DNA of 29,697 bases from NCBI GenBank assembly GCA_035642125.1, contig DASQSZ010000290.1:1-29697 (forward strand), read 5' to 3'. The notes under the pieces were generated by a model that worked only from the letters and a program-made list of their open reading frames with translations, had not been told where the DNA came from and ran no database searches. The number at the start of each line of letters is the position of its first letter. Position 1 is the first letter of the stretch. The position numbers and the translations under genes are program-made. Shown piece after piece: positions 1 through 9,256 of the stretch. The DNA comes from CALAED01 sp937891035 (GTDB lineage: Bacteria; Actinomycetota; Actinomycetes; Streptosporangiales; Streptosporangiaceae).

Positions 1-2
1 CG

Positions 3-674
<672 letters not shown>

Positions 675-683
675 GAGCTTGCG

Positions 684-1760
684 ATGAGTCAGGCGATCAA
701 CGGAACGGGCCACGGAGGGGGCAACGGAGTCGGCAACGGCGGACGAGCCCCCGGCGAGCCGCTGCTCGAAGTGCGCGACGTCGTCCAGGAGTTCGCCGTA
801 CGCGGTCCCGGCGGCGTCAAAGGCGCCGTGGTGCACGCGGTCTCGAACGTGTCATTTGAGATCAACAGCGGCGAGACGCTGGGCATCGTGGGCGAGACCG
901 GGTCGGGGAAGACCACGCTGGCCAGGTCGGTCATCCAGGCGCCGCGGCCGAAGGCCGGCGAGGTGCGTTTCCTTGGCACCGATCTCATGATCCTCGGCCG
1001 CCGGGCGCTGACCCAGGCCCGCCGCCAGATGCAGATGGTCTACCAGGACCCGTTCGGCTCGCTGAACCCGCGCTGGCGGGTGGCCGAGCTGGTCGAAGAG
1101 CCGCTGCTCGGGTACGGGGTGAAGCCGGCGGCGGCCCGCCGCCGGCGGGTGCACGAGCTGCTCGACCTGGTCGGCCTGAACCCCTCGGTGTACGGACGAC
1201 GGCGCCCGTACGAGCTGTCCGGCGGCCAGTGCCAGCGGGTCGCCATCGCCCGCGCGATCGCGCTGAACCCGGCGCTTGTCATCTGCGACGAGCCGGTCGC
1301 CTCGCTGGACGTGCTGATCCAGGCACAGGTGCTGAACCTGTTCGAACGGCTGCGCGCCGAGCTGGGTCTTTCGTACCTGTTCATCTCGCACGACCTAGCC
1401 CTGGTGAAGCAGGTCAGCGACCGGGTGGCGGTGATGTACCTGGGGCAGCTCGCCGAGATCGGGCCGGCCGAGGATCTGTATCGCCGGCCGCTGCACCCGT
1501 ACACCTCCGCGCTGCTGGATTCCATCCCCGGCCTCGATCCGGCCACCGGTCAGGTGCGCCGCCCCGTCCCGCTGGCGGGGGAACCGCCGTCGCCGATCGA
1601 GCCGCCGAGCGGCTGCCGGTTCCGGACCCGCTGCCCGTTCGCGCAGGAGCGTTGCGCCGTGGAGACGCCGCGGCTGCGCGAGGTGCTGCGGGGGCGTCAG
1701 GTGGCCTGCCATTTCCCGGTGAACGTGGTGGCCGACACGGCCAAGGACTCCGCTGAATAG
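684..1760 (+). CDS. Peptide ABC transporter ATP-binding subunit, OppF/DppF type
   Basis: Second ATPase of the peptide transporter, 358 aa, full length for the family. Walker A GETGSGKT lies at residues 70-77, the Q-loop near 121 (YQDPFGSL), the signature LSGGQCQR at 178-185, Walker B VICDEP just after, and the H-loop ISHD later. The C-terminal substrate-subunit extension carries CRFRTRCPF and further cysteines. The start is ATG at 684, preceded by TAGGAG at 6-7 nt spacing. Residues 8-22 are a Gly/Asn-rich linker. The gene follows the OppD-like gene by 9 nt and both should be on one transcript. The permease and binding-protein genes would be expected upstream of the window. Confidence 0.95.
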   Translation: MSQAINGTGHGGGNGVGNGGRAPGEPLLEVRDVVQEFAVRGPGGVKGAVVHAVSNVSFEINSGETLGIVGETGSGKTTLARSVIQAPRPKAGEVRFLGTDLMILGRRALTQARRQMQMVYQDPFGSLNPRWRVAELVEEPLLGYGVKPAAARRRRVHELLDLVGLNPSVYGRRRPYELSGGQCQRVAIARAIALNPALVICDEPVASLDVLIQAQVLNLFERLRAELGLSYLFISHDLALVKQVSDRVAVMYLGQLAEIGPAEDLYRRPLHPYTSALLDSIPGLDPATGQVRRPVPLAGEPPSPIEPPSGCRFRTRCPFAQERCAVETPRLREVLRGRQVACHFPVNVVADTAKDSAE

Positions 1761-1774
1761 CCGGTCCCGGAAAC

Positions 1775-1790
1775 GGCTTATGCATAAGCC
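1775..1790. repeat. 16-bp perfect palindrome between convergent genes
   Basis: GGCTTATGCATAAGCC is a perfect 16-bp palindrome. It lies 15 nt after the stop of the ABC ATPase gene and about 50 nt from the stop of the convergent condensation-domain gene. With no loop and no T-run it is a poor intrinsic terminator. It could still fold as a short hairpin in either transcript or bind a dimeric regulator. Only the sequence symmetry is seen; the role is inferred. Confidence 0.4.
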
Positions 1791-1842
1791 TCGATTGTCG
1801 CGGCCAAGGCTCGGTGTCTCAGCCGCGGCCGCGCTTGAAATT

Positions 1843-3291
1843 TCACGAGGCGGCCGTTCCGGCTCCGCCGCCGGAGCTCCCCAGCCCGTAGGCCGAGAGC
1901 CGCCGGTCCGGGTGGTCCATCATGGCCTCCAGGAAAGCACGCATCCGGCCCATCACCTGCTCGGCTCCGCAATCGTCGATTGCCGTGCGGTCGAATCTGA
2001 CCTGACCCGAAAGGGCATCGGTGCCCTGCCACAAGTGGAACTCCAGGTCATACCCTGTGTCTACGGAAGCGATATCGGCCGGCTCGATCTGTACGTCGCC
2101 CAAGGCGAACCGCGGCAGCCGGGGCTGTAGCGTGAAATGCACCTGGAACAGCGGGATCGTGGCGGGGTCACGGCCCGGGAAAACCTCGTCAAGCACTTGC
2201 TCGATCGGCGTTGCCGAGTGAGCGTAGGCCCCGAGGCAAACCGTCCGGACCTGCTCCAACACTTCGCGCAGCGTCATCTCCTCGTCGAGGGTCACCCGCA
2301 GCACCACGACGTTGAAAAGAAAGCCGATCATGGACCGTGTCTCGGGAAGCGCGCGGTTCTCGGCCTCACAACCGACCGCGATGTCCTGCTCGCCCGACAG
2401 CTCGCTCACCGCCAACACCGTGGCCGCGAGCAACGCCATGAAAAGCGTGACGCCCGTGCGCTGGCTCCACTCCCGAACCATCGCGAAGATGTCCGCACCG
2501 AGGTCCATATCGCACGACCCCGTGCCTTGCCGGTGCGGCTGTGCCGGGTCGCCGTCCCGGAAGCACAGCCGGGGAATGCCGGTAAGCCTGGGCCGCCAGT
2601 ATTCAACATCCCGGCGCGACTCGTCCCCGGTCTGCCGTCGCTGCCAGACCGTATAGTCTCCGTACTGGATCGCGGGGGCTGTCGGTAGCGGCCGGCCGGC
2701 TCTCGTCGTGGTGTACAACTCGACCAGTTCACCGAGGGCGACCGCGAGTGACGCGCCATCAGCGATCAGGTGGTGTGCCGAGATGGCCAGCAGCCGCCGG
2801 ACCGGACTGAGCCGATACAGGCCCATGCGGGCGAGCGGCCCCGCGACCAGATCGAACGGCTCTTGGACGAACTGACTGGCCGTCATCATGACGGCTTGAT
2901 CGGACTGGCCGCCTGCGGGAAAAACCTGTATTTCGCCCTGCTGCTCGTCGCTGACCACGAGGTAAATACGCTCGCCACCGGGCCGGACTGTCATCCGCAG
3001 CGATTCGTGCCGACGTGCCAGATGCCGGACGCTGCCGGCCAGAGCCTCCTCGTCGACTTGGCCGTTCAGCCAGGCGATGAAGAAGATGTTGGTCGCGTCG
3101 ACGAGCTTCCAATGCGACCAAATCTTGCGAAAACTCGACTCCTGGCGGAGCGACAACGGCACCGGCGTATCAGGAGCTCGCAGCGGGATCCGGGAATGCC
3201 TGACAGGCTGCACCGAGCCTCGCTTCCACGCCGCCAGAAGTGCTTGTTTGCTCGGCGGCAGATGCGCACTCGGTGATGGTGTATCACTCAT
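1843..3291 (-). CDS. Stand-alone NRPS-type condensation domain protein
   Basis: A 482-residue protein made of one condensation (C) domain. The catalytic HHxxxDG motif is intact as HHLIADG at residues 173-179, so it is predicted to form (or occasionally break) an amide or ester between an acyl-carrier donor and an acceptor. An N-terminal PxSLRQ-type motif (PLSLRQES) and a C-terminal half with the usual second lobe are present. No adenylation, carrier or thioesterase domain is fused, and no adenylation domain is seen anywhere in the window. I prefer ATG 3291 over GTG 3312 because the first residues resemble the SxxKxALLxxW leader common before C domains. Neither start has a clear Shine-Dalgarno. 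It has its own strong promoter and is divergent from the SnoaL operon. Donor could be an ACP of the PKS, and acceptor a free amine or the ribosomal peptide (inference). Confidence 0.9.
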   Translation of the reverse strand: MSDTPSPSAHLPPSKQALLAAWKRGSVQPVRHSRIPLRAPDTPVPLSLRQESSFRKIWSHWKLVDATNIFFIAWLNGQVDEEALAGSVRHLARRHESLRMTVRPGGERIYLVVSDEQQGEIQVFPAGGQSDQAVMMTASQFVQEPFDLVAGPLARMGLYRLSPVRRLLAISAHHLIADGASLAVALGELVELYTTTRAGRPLPTAPAIQYGDYTVWQRRQTGDESRRDVEYWRPRLTGIPRLCFRDGDPAQPHRQGTGSCDMDLGADIFAMVREWSQRTGVTLFMALLAATVLAVSELSGEQDIAVGCEAENRALPETRSMIGFLFNVVVLRVTLDEEMTLREVLEQVRTVCLGAYAHSATPIEQVLDEVFPGRDPATIPLFQVHFTLQPRLPRFALGDVQIEPADIASVDTGYDLEFHLWQGTDALSGQVRFDRTAIDDCGAEQVMGRMRAFLEAMMDHPDRRLSAYGLGSSGGGAGTAAS

Positions 3292-3299
3292 CGAGTGAT
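3283..3299. promoter_or_regulatory. Inverted repeat over the condensation-domain start (possible operator)
   Basis: ATCACTC-ATC-GAGTGAT is a perfect 7-bp inverted repeat with a 3-bp centre, covering the ATG at 3291. It lies about 30-45 bp downstream of the promoter at 3337-3364, where a repressor would block transcription or the repeat would fold over the start codon in the mRNA. The role is inferred from position only. Confidence 0.45.
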
Positions 3300-3336
3300 C
3301 TGCCGACTGCACTCAAAGGCCCAGTTCACCTCGCCA

Positions 3337-3364
3337 ATTATCCGCACCGTGCCGAGCCTGTCAA
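3337..3364 (-). promoter_or_regulatory. Sigma70/HrdB-like promoter for the condensation-domain gene
   Basis: On the minus strand TTGACA (3364-3359) is separated by 16 nt from GATAAT (3342-3337), which is close to the housekeeping consensus. Transcription would start near 3330, giving a leader of about 20-40 nt to the start at 3312 or 3291. Confidence 0.6.
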
Positions 3365-3800
3365 GGAGCCGGAAGTCGTACTTGAGGCGCAAATTTGGAT
3401 AGCCCGCTTCGTGCTTCAGACTACTTTTCCTGACTGGTTCGCCCGTGACTCATCGGCTAGCGTGGTAGCATGGCCTCCCAGTTGCGCGCGGGTGGACAGG
3501 CCGAGGGCATCGCGATCGATTCGATAATTGTGGTCCACCTGGAATGGCGGGTTATTGAACTCGCATTTTGCTTGCTTAGGATAGGCCGCGCCGAGCAGCA
3601 GCCGGGGCGCACAAACTGGACGAGACCGGCAGCATTGCGAGCGGGCTTCGCCCTCAATGCGGCTGAAATCTACCCGCATGTGTTCGCCGCGACAGGCGGC
3701 CGCCATCATCCGTCGACCGCACAAGAAGAGGTCACGGCACCTATTGCGTTCCGGTTGGCAGCAACGTCCTTGCGCCGGAATCAACAGAAGGGGTTGACGA
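3365..3800. other. Divergent intergenic region without a supported gene
   Basis: About 490 nt separate the condensation-domain gene (-) from the SnoaL gene (+). Short open frames on both strands have no Shine-Dalgarno, unusual composition and overlap each other, so I do not call them. The stretch around 3340-3600 is less GC-rich than the coding sequence, as expected for promoters. Two promoter-like sequences lie in or beside it (3337-3364 minus, 3555-3582 plus). The plus promoter would leave a leader of about 210 nt, in which I see no recognisable riboswitch. Confidence 0.5.
3555..3582 (+). promoter_or_regulatory. Candidate promoter for the SnoaL-P450-radical SAM operon
   Basis: TTGAAC (3555-3560), a 16-nt spacer and TAGGAT (3577-3582). 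TAGGAT is a common actinomycete -10 box. It is the best-looking plus-strand promoter upstream of the gene at 3801, although it is over 200 nt away. Confidence 0.35.
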
Positions 3801-4235
3801 GTGGGCACCGTGGAAAACCTGGAGTTGGTCGAGCGGCTTACCAAGGCTAAGGAGACGCAGGACTTCGAGACCTACGCGGCGGGACTCGCCGAGCACGCGG
3901 TCTTCATGATGGCCGGCGTGCCCGAAGACCTGGGCGGCGTGCTGCGTGGTCGCGACGCCATCATCGATGAGTTCCGGCGGACGAGGGGCCTGAGCCATTG
4001 GAAGACGTCCGACATGTTCGGCGACGACAACCACGTGTGCGTGGTCGGCAAGACCACAGTGGAGCGGATGGTGGGCACTGATGCCATTGAAGAGCTCGAG
4101 CGAGGCTATGTCACCCACGAATGCGTAGTTTACTGGATCGAGGACGGCCTGGTAGTCAAGTTCATCGCCTATATCAACTGGCTGGCCGCATACATTCAGA
4201 GCGGTAAGATCGACATATCGGCGATTCTGCGATGA
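3801..4235 (+). CDS. SnoaL/NTF2-like small protein
   Basis: A 144-residue protein with the pattern of the SnoaL/NTF2-like fold: an N-terminal helix pair (NLELVERLTKAKETQDFETYAAGLAEHAVF), the mid-domain GxxxGRDAIxxEF segment near residues 47-58, then alternating strands ending in VVKFIAYINW. Members act as cyclases, hydrolases, isomerases or ligand-binding partners in natural-product pathways. No residue here fixes the reaction. The start is GTG 3801 with AAGGGG 7 nt upstream. The stop overlaps the next gene's ATG (ATGA), so it is translationally coupled to the P450 and is the first gene of this plus-strand operon. Confidence 0.8.
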   Translation: MGTVENLELVERLTKAKETQDFETYAAGLAEHAVFMMAGVPEDLGGVLRGRDAIIDEFRRTRGLSHWKTSDMFGDDNHVCVVGKTTVERMVGTDAIEELERGYVTHECVVYWIEDGLVVKFIAYINWLAAYIQSGKIDISAILR

Positions 4236-5521
4236 CAACGGCCGGGCCGATGCCCTCGTCCCACCGCATCGACTTGTCCAGCCCGGCCTTCTGGGCGAAA
4301 CCGCTCGCCGAGCGCGCGGCGGTGTTCGCCGAGCTGCGCCGGTTCCGTGAGCCGCTCTTCTTCCCTGAGCCGGACCTTCCTTTTGTCGAGGCCGGTCCCG
4401 GTTACTACGCTCTAGTCAAACACGCCGATGTCGTCATGGCGAGCAGCGATCCGGCTATTTTCTCTTCTACCGAAAGCGCCATCAGCATTACCGACTTGCC
4501 TGGTGACTACAACCGGTTCTCCGGCTCGATGATCAATATGGACGACCCGGACCACTGCCGGCTCCGCCGCCTGGTGTTCCGATCGTTCACACGGCGCACG
4601 GTAGCGCGGCTCAGTACCCACATAAATGCGGTGGCGGCCACCATAGTGGACGATCTCATCGCGCACCGGGGCGGCGACTTCGTCACCGACGTGGCGGCCC
4701 GGCTACCGCTGACGGTGATATGCGATCTCATGGGAATTCCGGCAAGCCATCGCGATTATGTCGGCAGACGTTCCGACGTCATCATGGGCGGTATCGACCC
4801 CGACTATGCGGTCGCCGGGGAATCCGGCGTCGATGAAGCCGGGACAGCGAGCCAGATGCTGACGGCCGCTCTCGAGCTGGCCCAGCTCGTCGGGGACCTG
4901 GCCGGCACGTACCGCCGAGAGCCGGCCGACAACGTCATCTCCCAGCTATGCCGGCCGGATTCCGATGGCGACCGCCTGACCGATCAAGAGATCGCCTCCT
5001 TCTTCATCTTGCTGGTGGTCGCCGGATACGAGACCACCAAGAACGCCATCTCGCACGGGCTGCTGATGCTTGTCGAATCGCCCGATCAGCGCGCGCGTTG
5101 GGCGTCGGACTTCGACCGTTACGCTCCCAGGGCGGTCGAGGAGATCATCCGGCTTTCGTCACCGGTCATCTGGATGCGCCGCACCCTGACCCAGGACTTC
5201 CAGCTGCGCGACTGCCGGCTTCGCGCGGGCGACAAGACTCTGTTGTTCTACTGGTCGGCCAACCGGGACGAGGAAGTCTTCACCGAACCCCTTCGCTTCG
5301 ACATCACCAGAGATCCGAATCCACACGTCGGTTTCGGGGCAGCGGGTCACCATTTCTGCCTCGGCGCCCGCCTGGCGCGGGCCCAGATCACGACAATGTT
5401 CCGGGAGCTGTTCCGTAGGGCACCGGACATCCGCCCCTGTGGCGAGCCGAGGTTCTTGCAATCCAACTTCAGCAACGGCATCAAGTCCTTGCCGTGCGAA
5501 CTTACTCGCGCGGGCGAGTGA
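4232..5521 (+). CDS. Cytochrome P450 (operon with the SnoaL protein)
   Basis: A 429-residue bacterial class I P450. It shows the I-helix oxygen-activation motif AGYETT, the K-helix ExxR within EEIIRLSSP, and the heme loop FGAAGHHFCLG with axial ligand Cys376. All key residues are present, so it should be an active monooxygenase fed by a ferredoxin not encoded here. The ATG at 4232 overlaps the SnoaL stop. The heme loop resembles the actinomycete CYP124/125/142-like group, whose known members oxidise lipid or sterol chains. It is not closely related to the paired P450s at 8075 and 26707. The substrate is unknown; an acyl chain would fit. Confidence 0.93.
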   Translation: MTTAGPMPSSHRIDLSSPAFWAKPLAERAAVFAELRRFREPLFFPEPDLPFVEAGPGYYALVKHADVVMASSDPAIFSSTESAISITDLPGDYNRFSGSMINMDDPDHCRLRRLVFRSFTRRTVARLSTHINAVAATIVDDLIAHRGGDFVTDVAARLPLTVICDLMGIPASHRDYVGRRSDVIMGGIDPDYAVAGESGVDEAGTASQMLTAALELAQLVGDLAGTYRREPADNVISQLCRPDSDGDRLTDQEIASFFILLVVAGYETTKNAISHGLLMLVESPDQRARWASDFDRYAPRAVEEIIRLSSPVIWMRRTLTQDFQLRDCRLRAGDKTLLFYWSANRDEEVFTEPLRFDITRDPNPHVGFGAAGHHFCLGARLARAQITTMFRELFRRAPDIRPCGEPRFLQSNFSNGIKSLPCELTRAGE

Positions 5522-5542
5522 CACCAGGCGGGAGACGGACAG

Positions 5543-6805
5543 ATGTACAAGCAGCAGTTCCGCGAGGAAGACTTCGGCTACATCGCCGCGCTCAGCGACG
5601 GGTCCATCAGCCCCTATGCCAAGGGCGCGGCGCACGCCCTCGTTGACTGGCGGGAGGCGGAGCTGGCCCAGCACCGACTCGGTAAGCTCCCGGCTGACGC
5701 GCGGCTGCGCGCGCCGATCTTCATGACGCTCGAGTTGACCCTGCGCTGCAACCTCACCTGCACCCACTGCTACATCTCGGCGGGTGACGCACGCGAAAAT
5801 GAGCTGAGCACCGGCGAGTACAAAGATCTCCTGGACCGCATCCGCGATTTTGGCGTACTCCATATATTTCTCACCGGCGGCGAGCCGACCATGCGGGCCG
5901 ACTTCGCAGAGCTACTCTGCCATGCGCACGATATCGGGCTGAACGTGAACGTCGACACGAACGGGACCGGCTTCAGCCGCCGCCTGTTCGGGTCGATACC
6001 GGATACAACCACGTTTGTCGTCAGCGTCGACGGCATCGACGCCCATAAGAAGATCCGTGGTAATCAGTCGTTTGCGCAGGTCACCCGGCGGATATCGGCG
6101 GCGCGTGCGGCCGGCTTCCCGGTACTGACCAACACGACGGTCAACAAGGTGAACCTGCGCGATCTCGTGGCACTCTACGACTGGGCGGAGCGGGAGCGCA
6201 TCGTGCTGGTCTCGCTGGACCTCTATAACGTCGGACAAGCGGACAAGAACTCCTCGTTCCTGTTCCTCGATCATGACGACATCCCGAGTTACGCCGACTA
6301 CATCGACCGCAAGGTGCAGTATGACCCGCTCCTGCCGGAACTGTTCGAAGAGACCTTCGGCGGGCCACGGGTCTATAGCAACCCGTTCTTCTATTCATTT
6401 TCAGAAGAGTGCATCCGTGCCACTGGTCAAAACTACCAGGGGAACTACTTCTTGTACGTTGCCGCGAACGGTGACGCCTATCCGGACAACTATTACGCCG
6501 GCGAGTCCCTCTATCCTTGCGGCAACATCCGCGAACTCGGGCTCCCGCAGATATGGGAACGGGCGCGCGAGCTGGTCAGTGACAGCAACTACACCAGCTT
6601 CAACTGCGCCGGGTGCCCGATTCATGAGAACGGTTATTTCTGCGACTTCAAATCGGCCGTGATGTCGATGAACCTTTACGGTACGGTGAACGAGTGCGGC
6701 GCCTACGGAATCATGAAAGAACTGATCCTGCTGCGCGAGCAGCGCCAACGTGCCGCGCTCGGCTCAGCGGGCACTGAGCTGCTCCGGCTCTATGACAACT
6801 ACTGA
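5543..6805 (+). CDS. Radical SAM protein with SPASM-like C-terminal cysteines
   Basis: A 420-residue radical SAM enzyme. The [4Fe-4S] motif is CNLTCTHC (Cys69, 73, 76), followed by the SAM-binding TGGEP at 111-115. The C-terminal region holds Cys290, 326, 355, 358, 367 and 385, including a CAGC pair, consistent with one or two auxiliary clusters of a SPASM/twitch domain. Such enzymes include peptide-modifying maturases (PqqE, sactisynthases) but also some small-molecule enzymes. ATG at 5543 is preceded by GGGAGA and lies 21 nt after the P450 stop. It is separate from the three radical SAM genes at 19812-24493, so the cluster encodes four. Substrate could be the same peptide or a small molecule. 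Confidence 0.9.
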   Translation: MYKQQFREEDFGYIAALSDGSISPYAKGAAHALVDWREAELAQHRLGKLPADARLRAPIFMTLELTLRCNLTCTHCYISAGDARENELSTGEYKDLLDRIRDFGVLHIFLTGGEPTMRADFAELLCHAHDIGLNVNVDTNGTGFSRRLFGSIPDTTTFVVSVDGIDAHKKIRGNQSFAQVTRRISAARAAGFPVLTNTTVNKVNLRDLVALYDWAERERIVLVSLDLYNVGQADKNSSFLFLDHDDIPSYADYIDRKVQYDPLLPELFEETFGGPRVYSNPFFYSFSEECIRATGQNYQGNYFLYVAANGDAYPDNYYAGESLYPCGNIRELGLPQIWERARELVSDSNYTSFNCAGCPIHENGYFCDFKSAVMSMNLYGTVNECGAYGIMKELILLREQRQRAALGSAGTELLRLYDNY

Positions 6806-6823
6806 CGGCGGCCCGAGGATCTG

Positions 6824-8050
6824 GTGAACCACGAGCGCTCGACGGTCGACCGGCCGGTTGGACAGCAGGCGCGGACGAGTCTGACGCCCGAGGTGGTGCT
6901 TGAGCGGGCGCGGGCGCTTGTGCCGCGGCTTCGGGAGCGGATCGCCGAGACCGAGCGCTTGCGGCGGCTACCTGAGGCGACGATACGGGAGAGCATCGAT
7001 GCCGGGATCCTCTCCCTGGTGCTACCGAGGTTTTTGGGCGGAGCGGGCGGCGATCTGCGCGAGTATGTGGAGTTGATGCGGGTCCTTGCCCATGGCGATC
7101 CGTCAGCTGCCTGGGTGTTGGGGTTCTTTGCCACGTATAACTGGTGGATGGCGCGCTGGCCGGCGGCGGCGCAGCAGGAGTTCTTCGCGAACAACTGTCC
7201 GACTCGCGTGGCCGGCGTCGCGAACCCTCCGGGTTGCGCGGAACCCACGGAGGGCGGGTACCTGGTCTCCGGATACTGGGGTTACTGCTCAGGCGTGATG
7301 CACGCCGAGTGGGTCGAGGTCATGGCGTCGATCGAAGGTGACGACAGCCCAAAGAAGTTCATCCTGCCGTCGGAAGACGTCGACGTGCACGATACATGGC
7401 GCATGTTGGGAATGATCGGCACGGGCAGCCATCACGTCGAGCTCAATCGGAAATTCGTCCCATACCGGCGAAGCTTCGATGTGCGCGCGTTCTTGTCACG
7501 CGATAACCCCGGTTCGACCATGTATCCGGAGGAGCTGTACTCATATGACGTTCGTGATGCCGTGACATTCATGATCCCGGCCATCATTTTCGGGACGGCA
7601 GAGGCCTTGCTCGAGCTGTATCGCGGCAGACTGGATCGCCGCCGTGAGCTGTTCAGCGGTACCCCGGTGGCCGACACGGTATACGGACAGTTGCGCTATG
7701 CGCGGGCGGTGGCGGCGCTGCGGGCCGCGCGAGCGGTCCTCGACAGCGCCGTCGCTTTGACGATCGAGGCGAACGAGAGCAGCGCCGAGAGCATGGGTGA
7801 CGAGATGCGCGCCCATATCAAACTCGATTGTCTGACCCTTTGCCGCATGGCGTGGGAGTCGGTCGAATTGGGCATCGGCGGTTCCGGCACATCGATGTAT
7901 CAGTCGGATGACATCACGCAGCATTTCGTTCGAGACATGCAGGTGGCCATGAGCCATCTCACGCTCGATCACGACGTAATGGCAACTCAGGCGGGCGCGA
8001 TCCTGCTCGGGCGGGCCACCGACCCCGAGCCTGCCCGGTTCTTCCTGTAG
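6824..8050 (+). CDS. Acyl-CoA-dehydrogenase-fold flavin monooxygenase (HsaA-like)
   Basis: A 408-residue protein of the acyl-CoA dehydrogenase fold. It lacks the look of a true beta-oxidation enzyme and resembles the group D flavin hydroxylases (HsaA, HpaB-C2-like), which use reduced flavin from a separate reductase. Markers are the N-terminal helical segment with RxxRxxPEATIRESIDAGI, the GGxGxDLREY-type loop, the mid-beta stretch with SGYWGYCSG followed by HAEWVEV, and the helical C-terminus. GTG at 6824 has GAGGA 4 nt upstream and follows the radical SAM stop by 18 nt. It is the last gene of the plus operon and is convergent with the P450 at 8075. It may hydroxylate a C or N atom of the product. 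No flavin reductase gene is seen in the window. Confidence 0.87.
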   Translation: MNHERSTVDRPVGQQARTSLTPEVVLERARALVPRLRERIAETERLRRLPEATIRESIDAGILSLVLPRFLGGAGGDLREYVELMRVLAHGDPSAAWVLGFFATYNWWMARWPAAAQQEFFANNCPTRVAGVANPPGCAEPTEGGYLVSGYWGYCSGVMHAEWVEVMASIEGDDSPKKFILPSEDVDVHDTWRMLGMIGTGSHHVELNRKFVPYRRSFDVRAFLSRDNPGSTMYPEELYSYDVRDAVTFMIPAIIFGTAEALLELYRGRLDRRRELFSGTPVADTVYGQLRYARAVAALRAARAVLDSAVALTIEANESSAESMGDEMRAHIKLDCLTLCRMAWESVELGIGGSGTSMYQSDDITQHFVRDMQVAMSHLTLDHDVMATQAGAILLGRATDPEPARFFL

Positions 8051-8074
8051 ACCCCCGCTTTGGGATCAGAAATT

Positions 8075-9238
8075 TCAGAACTCGATAATCAACGAATCCA
8101 TGCGCGGGCGCGAGTTATCGGTGTCCGAAACAAGGCGGAAGTCCGGTATTCTGGCCAGCGTGCGATCGAGGATGGTCGCGGCCTCGGCCCTGCCCAGGGC
8201 GGCGCCTAGGCAATGATGGATTCCCCGACCCATCGCCAGATGCGGATTCGGTTTACGATCGAATTTCATATCGTTGGGGCAGGCGAACACCCGCGAGTCG
8301 CGATTCGCGGCGCCGAAGCCAAGAACCACACGGTCGCCGGCTTTGATCATCTCGCCGCCCACCGCCACGTCGCGCGTTGCGGTGCGCGCTATTATCTCGG
8401 TCGGACTAAAGACCCGAAGAAGCTCCTCGACGGCGGTCCGGCGCAGCTTCTTGTCACGTGCCAGCAAGAGCCGGTCTGACGGATGCGAACCCAAATACGT
8501 GAATGTATCGAGCAATAGCTTGACGGGCGACGTTGAGCCGCCGAGCAGTAGGGTGGCCGCGATCTCCATGATGCATTTATCGGTGATGAAGTCTGCTGAA
8601 CTCCTACAGAGATCTCCCATGAGATTGTCGCCGGGAGCGCGCCGGCTTTCTTCGACCGCGGTTACGAGGGCTTCAATCAAGCGGCCCCATGCTATCTCAG
8701 CTTTCCTGGACATGGTCGGCTCGACCTGCGCGGCATCCGCCAGGACTGCGGCCAGTTCGAGCGGCATGCCGACAAGCTCGAGCACCATCGTAGAGCACAC
8801 CATTTGTATTAGGTCATGGTAGATGTCCAATCGCCCGGCGCCGATGTGCCGGTCAAGACACCTATCGGTAAGCTGCTCGATCCGTGGGTTCAGCTTCCTT
8901 ATCGAAACGCTGGAAAAACGGCTTCGCATGATACTGCGCAGGACGGTGTGCTGAGGAGGATCGAGCTCCAGGGGCGCGGCCGCTATGGGCGATGGCGGGA
9001 GCATAACACCGAGATAAGGTGTGGCGCCGGTTGGAAAATCGTGTCGAGATGAGAAGCTGGCGTGGTCCCGAGCGAATCTGTCGACCAGATCATAGCCGGC
9101 GACGAACCAGTATCCGCCGTCTCGGCTCCACCACGCCATCTCCGTCCCGTCGCGATGGAAGTAATCGAAAGAGCGGTCAAGCTGGTTGGGGCGCTTGACA
9201 TGAGCGTCGAGCTCAGCTCCATGCTGTCGGCCGCGCAA
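8075..9238 (-). CDS. Cytochrome P450, paralogue A of a pair
   Basis: A 387-residue P450 with ExxR in EELLR and the heme loop MGRGIHHCLG (Cys343), where Met replaces the usual first Phe. The I-helix reads LLGGSTS, without the usual acidic residue before the Thr, so oxygen activation or chemistry may differ. The start is TTG at 9238, set by GGAGGAG (9246-9252) at 7 nt spacing; no upstream ATG fits. It is 18 nt after the thioesterase stop and is the last gene of the polyketide operon. The protein is about three-quarters identical by eye, and equal in length, to the P450 at 26707-27870. Confidence 0.94.
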   Translation of the reverse strand: MRGRQHGAELDAHVKRPNQLDRSFDYFHRDGTEMAWWSRDGGYWFVAGYDLVDRFARDHASFSSRHDFPTGATPYLGVMLPPSPIAAAPLELDPPQHTVLRSIMRSRFSSVSIRKLNPRIEQLTDRCLDRHIGAGRLDIYHDLIQMVCSTMVLELVGMPLELAAVLADAAQVEPTMSRKAEIAWGRLIEALVTAVEESRRAPGDNLMGDLCRSSADFITDKCIMEIAATLLLGGSTSPVKLLLDTFTYLGSHPSDRLLLARDKKLRRTAVEELLRVFSPTEIIARTATRDVAVGGEMIKAGDRVVLGFGAANRDSRVFACPNDMKFDRKPNPHLAMGRGIHHCLGAALGRAEAATILDRTLARIPDFRLVSDTDNSRPRMDSLIIEF

Positions 9239-9245
9239 TCTATTA

Positions 9246-9252
9246 CTCCTCC
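9246..9252 (-). promoter_or_regulatory. Ribosome-binding site fixing a TTG start (P450 A)
   Basis: GGAGGAG on the minus strand, 7 nt before TTG at 9238. The paralogue at 26707 has AAGGAG at the same 7-nt spacing before its own TTG, which supports both rare starts. Confidence 0.75.
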
Positions 9253-9256
9253 ATAC

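Noticed and set aside
3416..3850. Open frames on both strands in the gap before the SnoaL gene
   Set aside because: They overlap each other and the SnoaL start, have no ribosome-binding sites and no recognisable sequence.
4232..5521. The first P450 as a third copy of the paralogous P450 pair
   Set aside because: Its length (429 aa), I-helix (AGYETT) and heme loop (FGAAGHHFCLG) differ clearly from the 387-aa pair.
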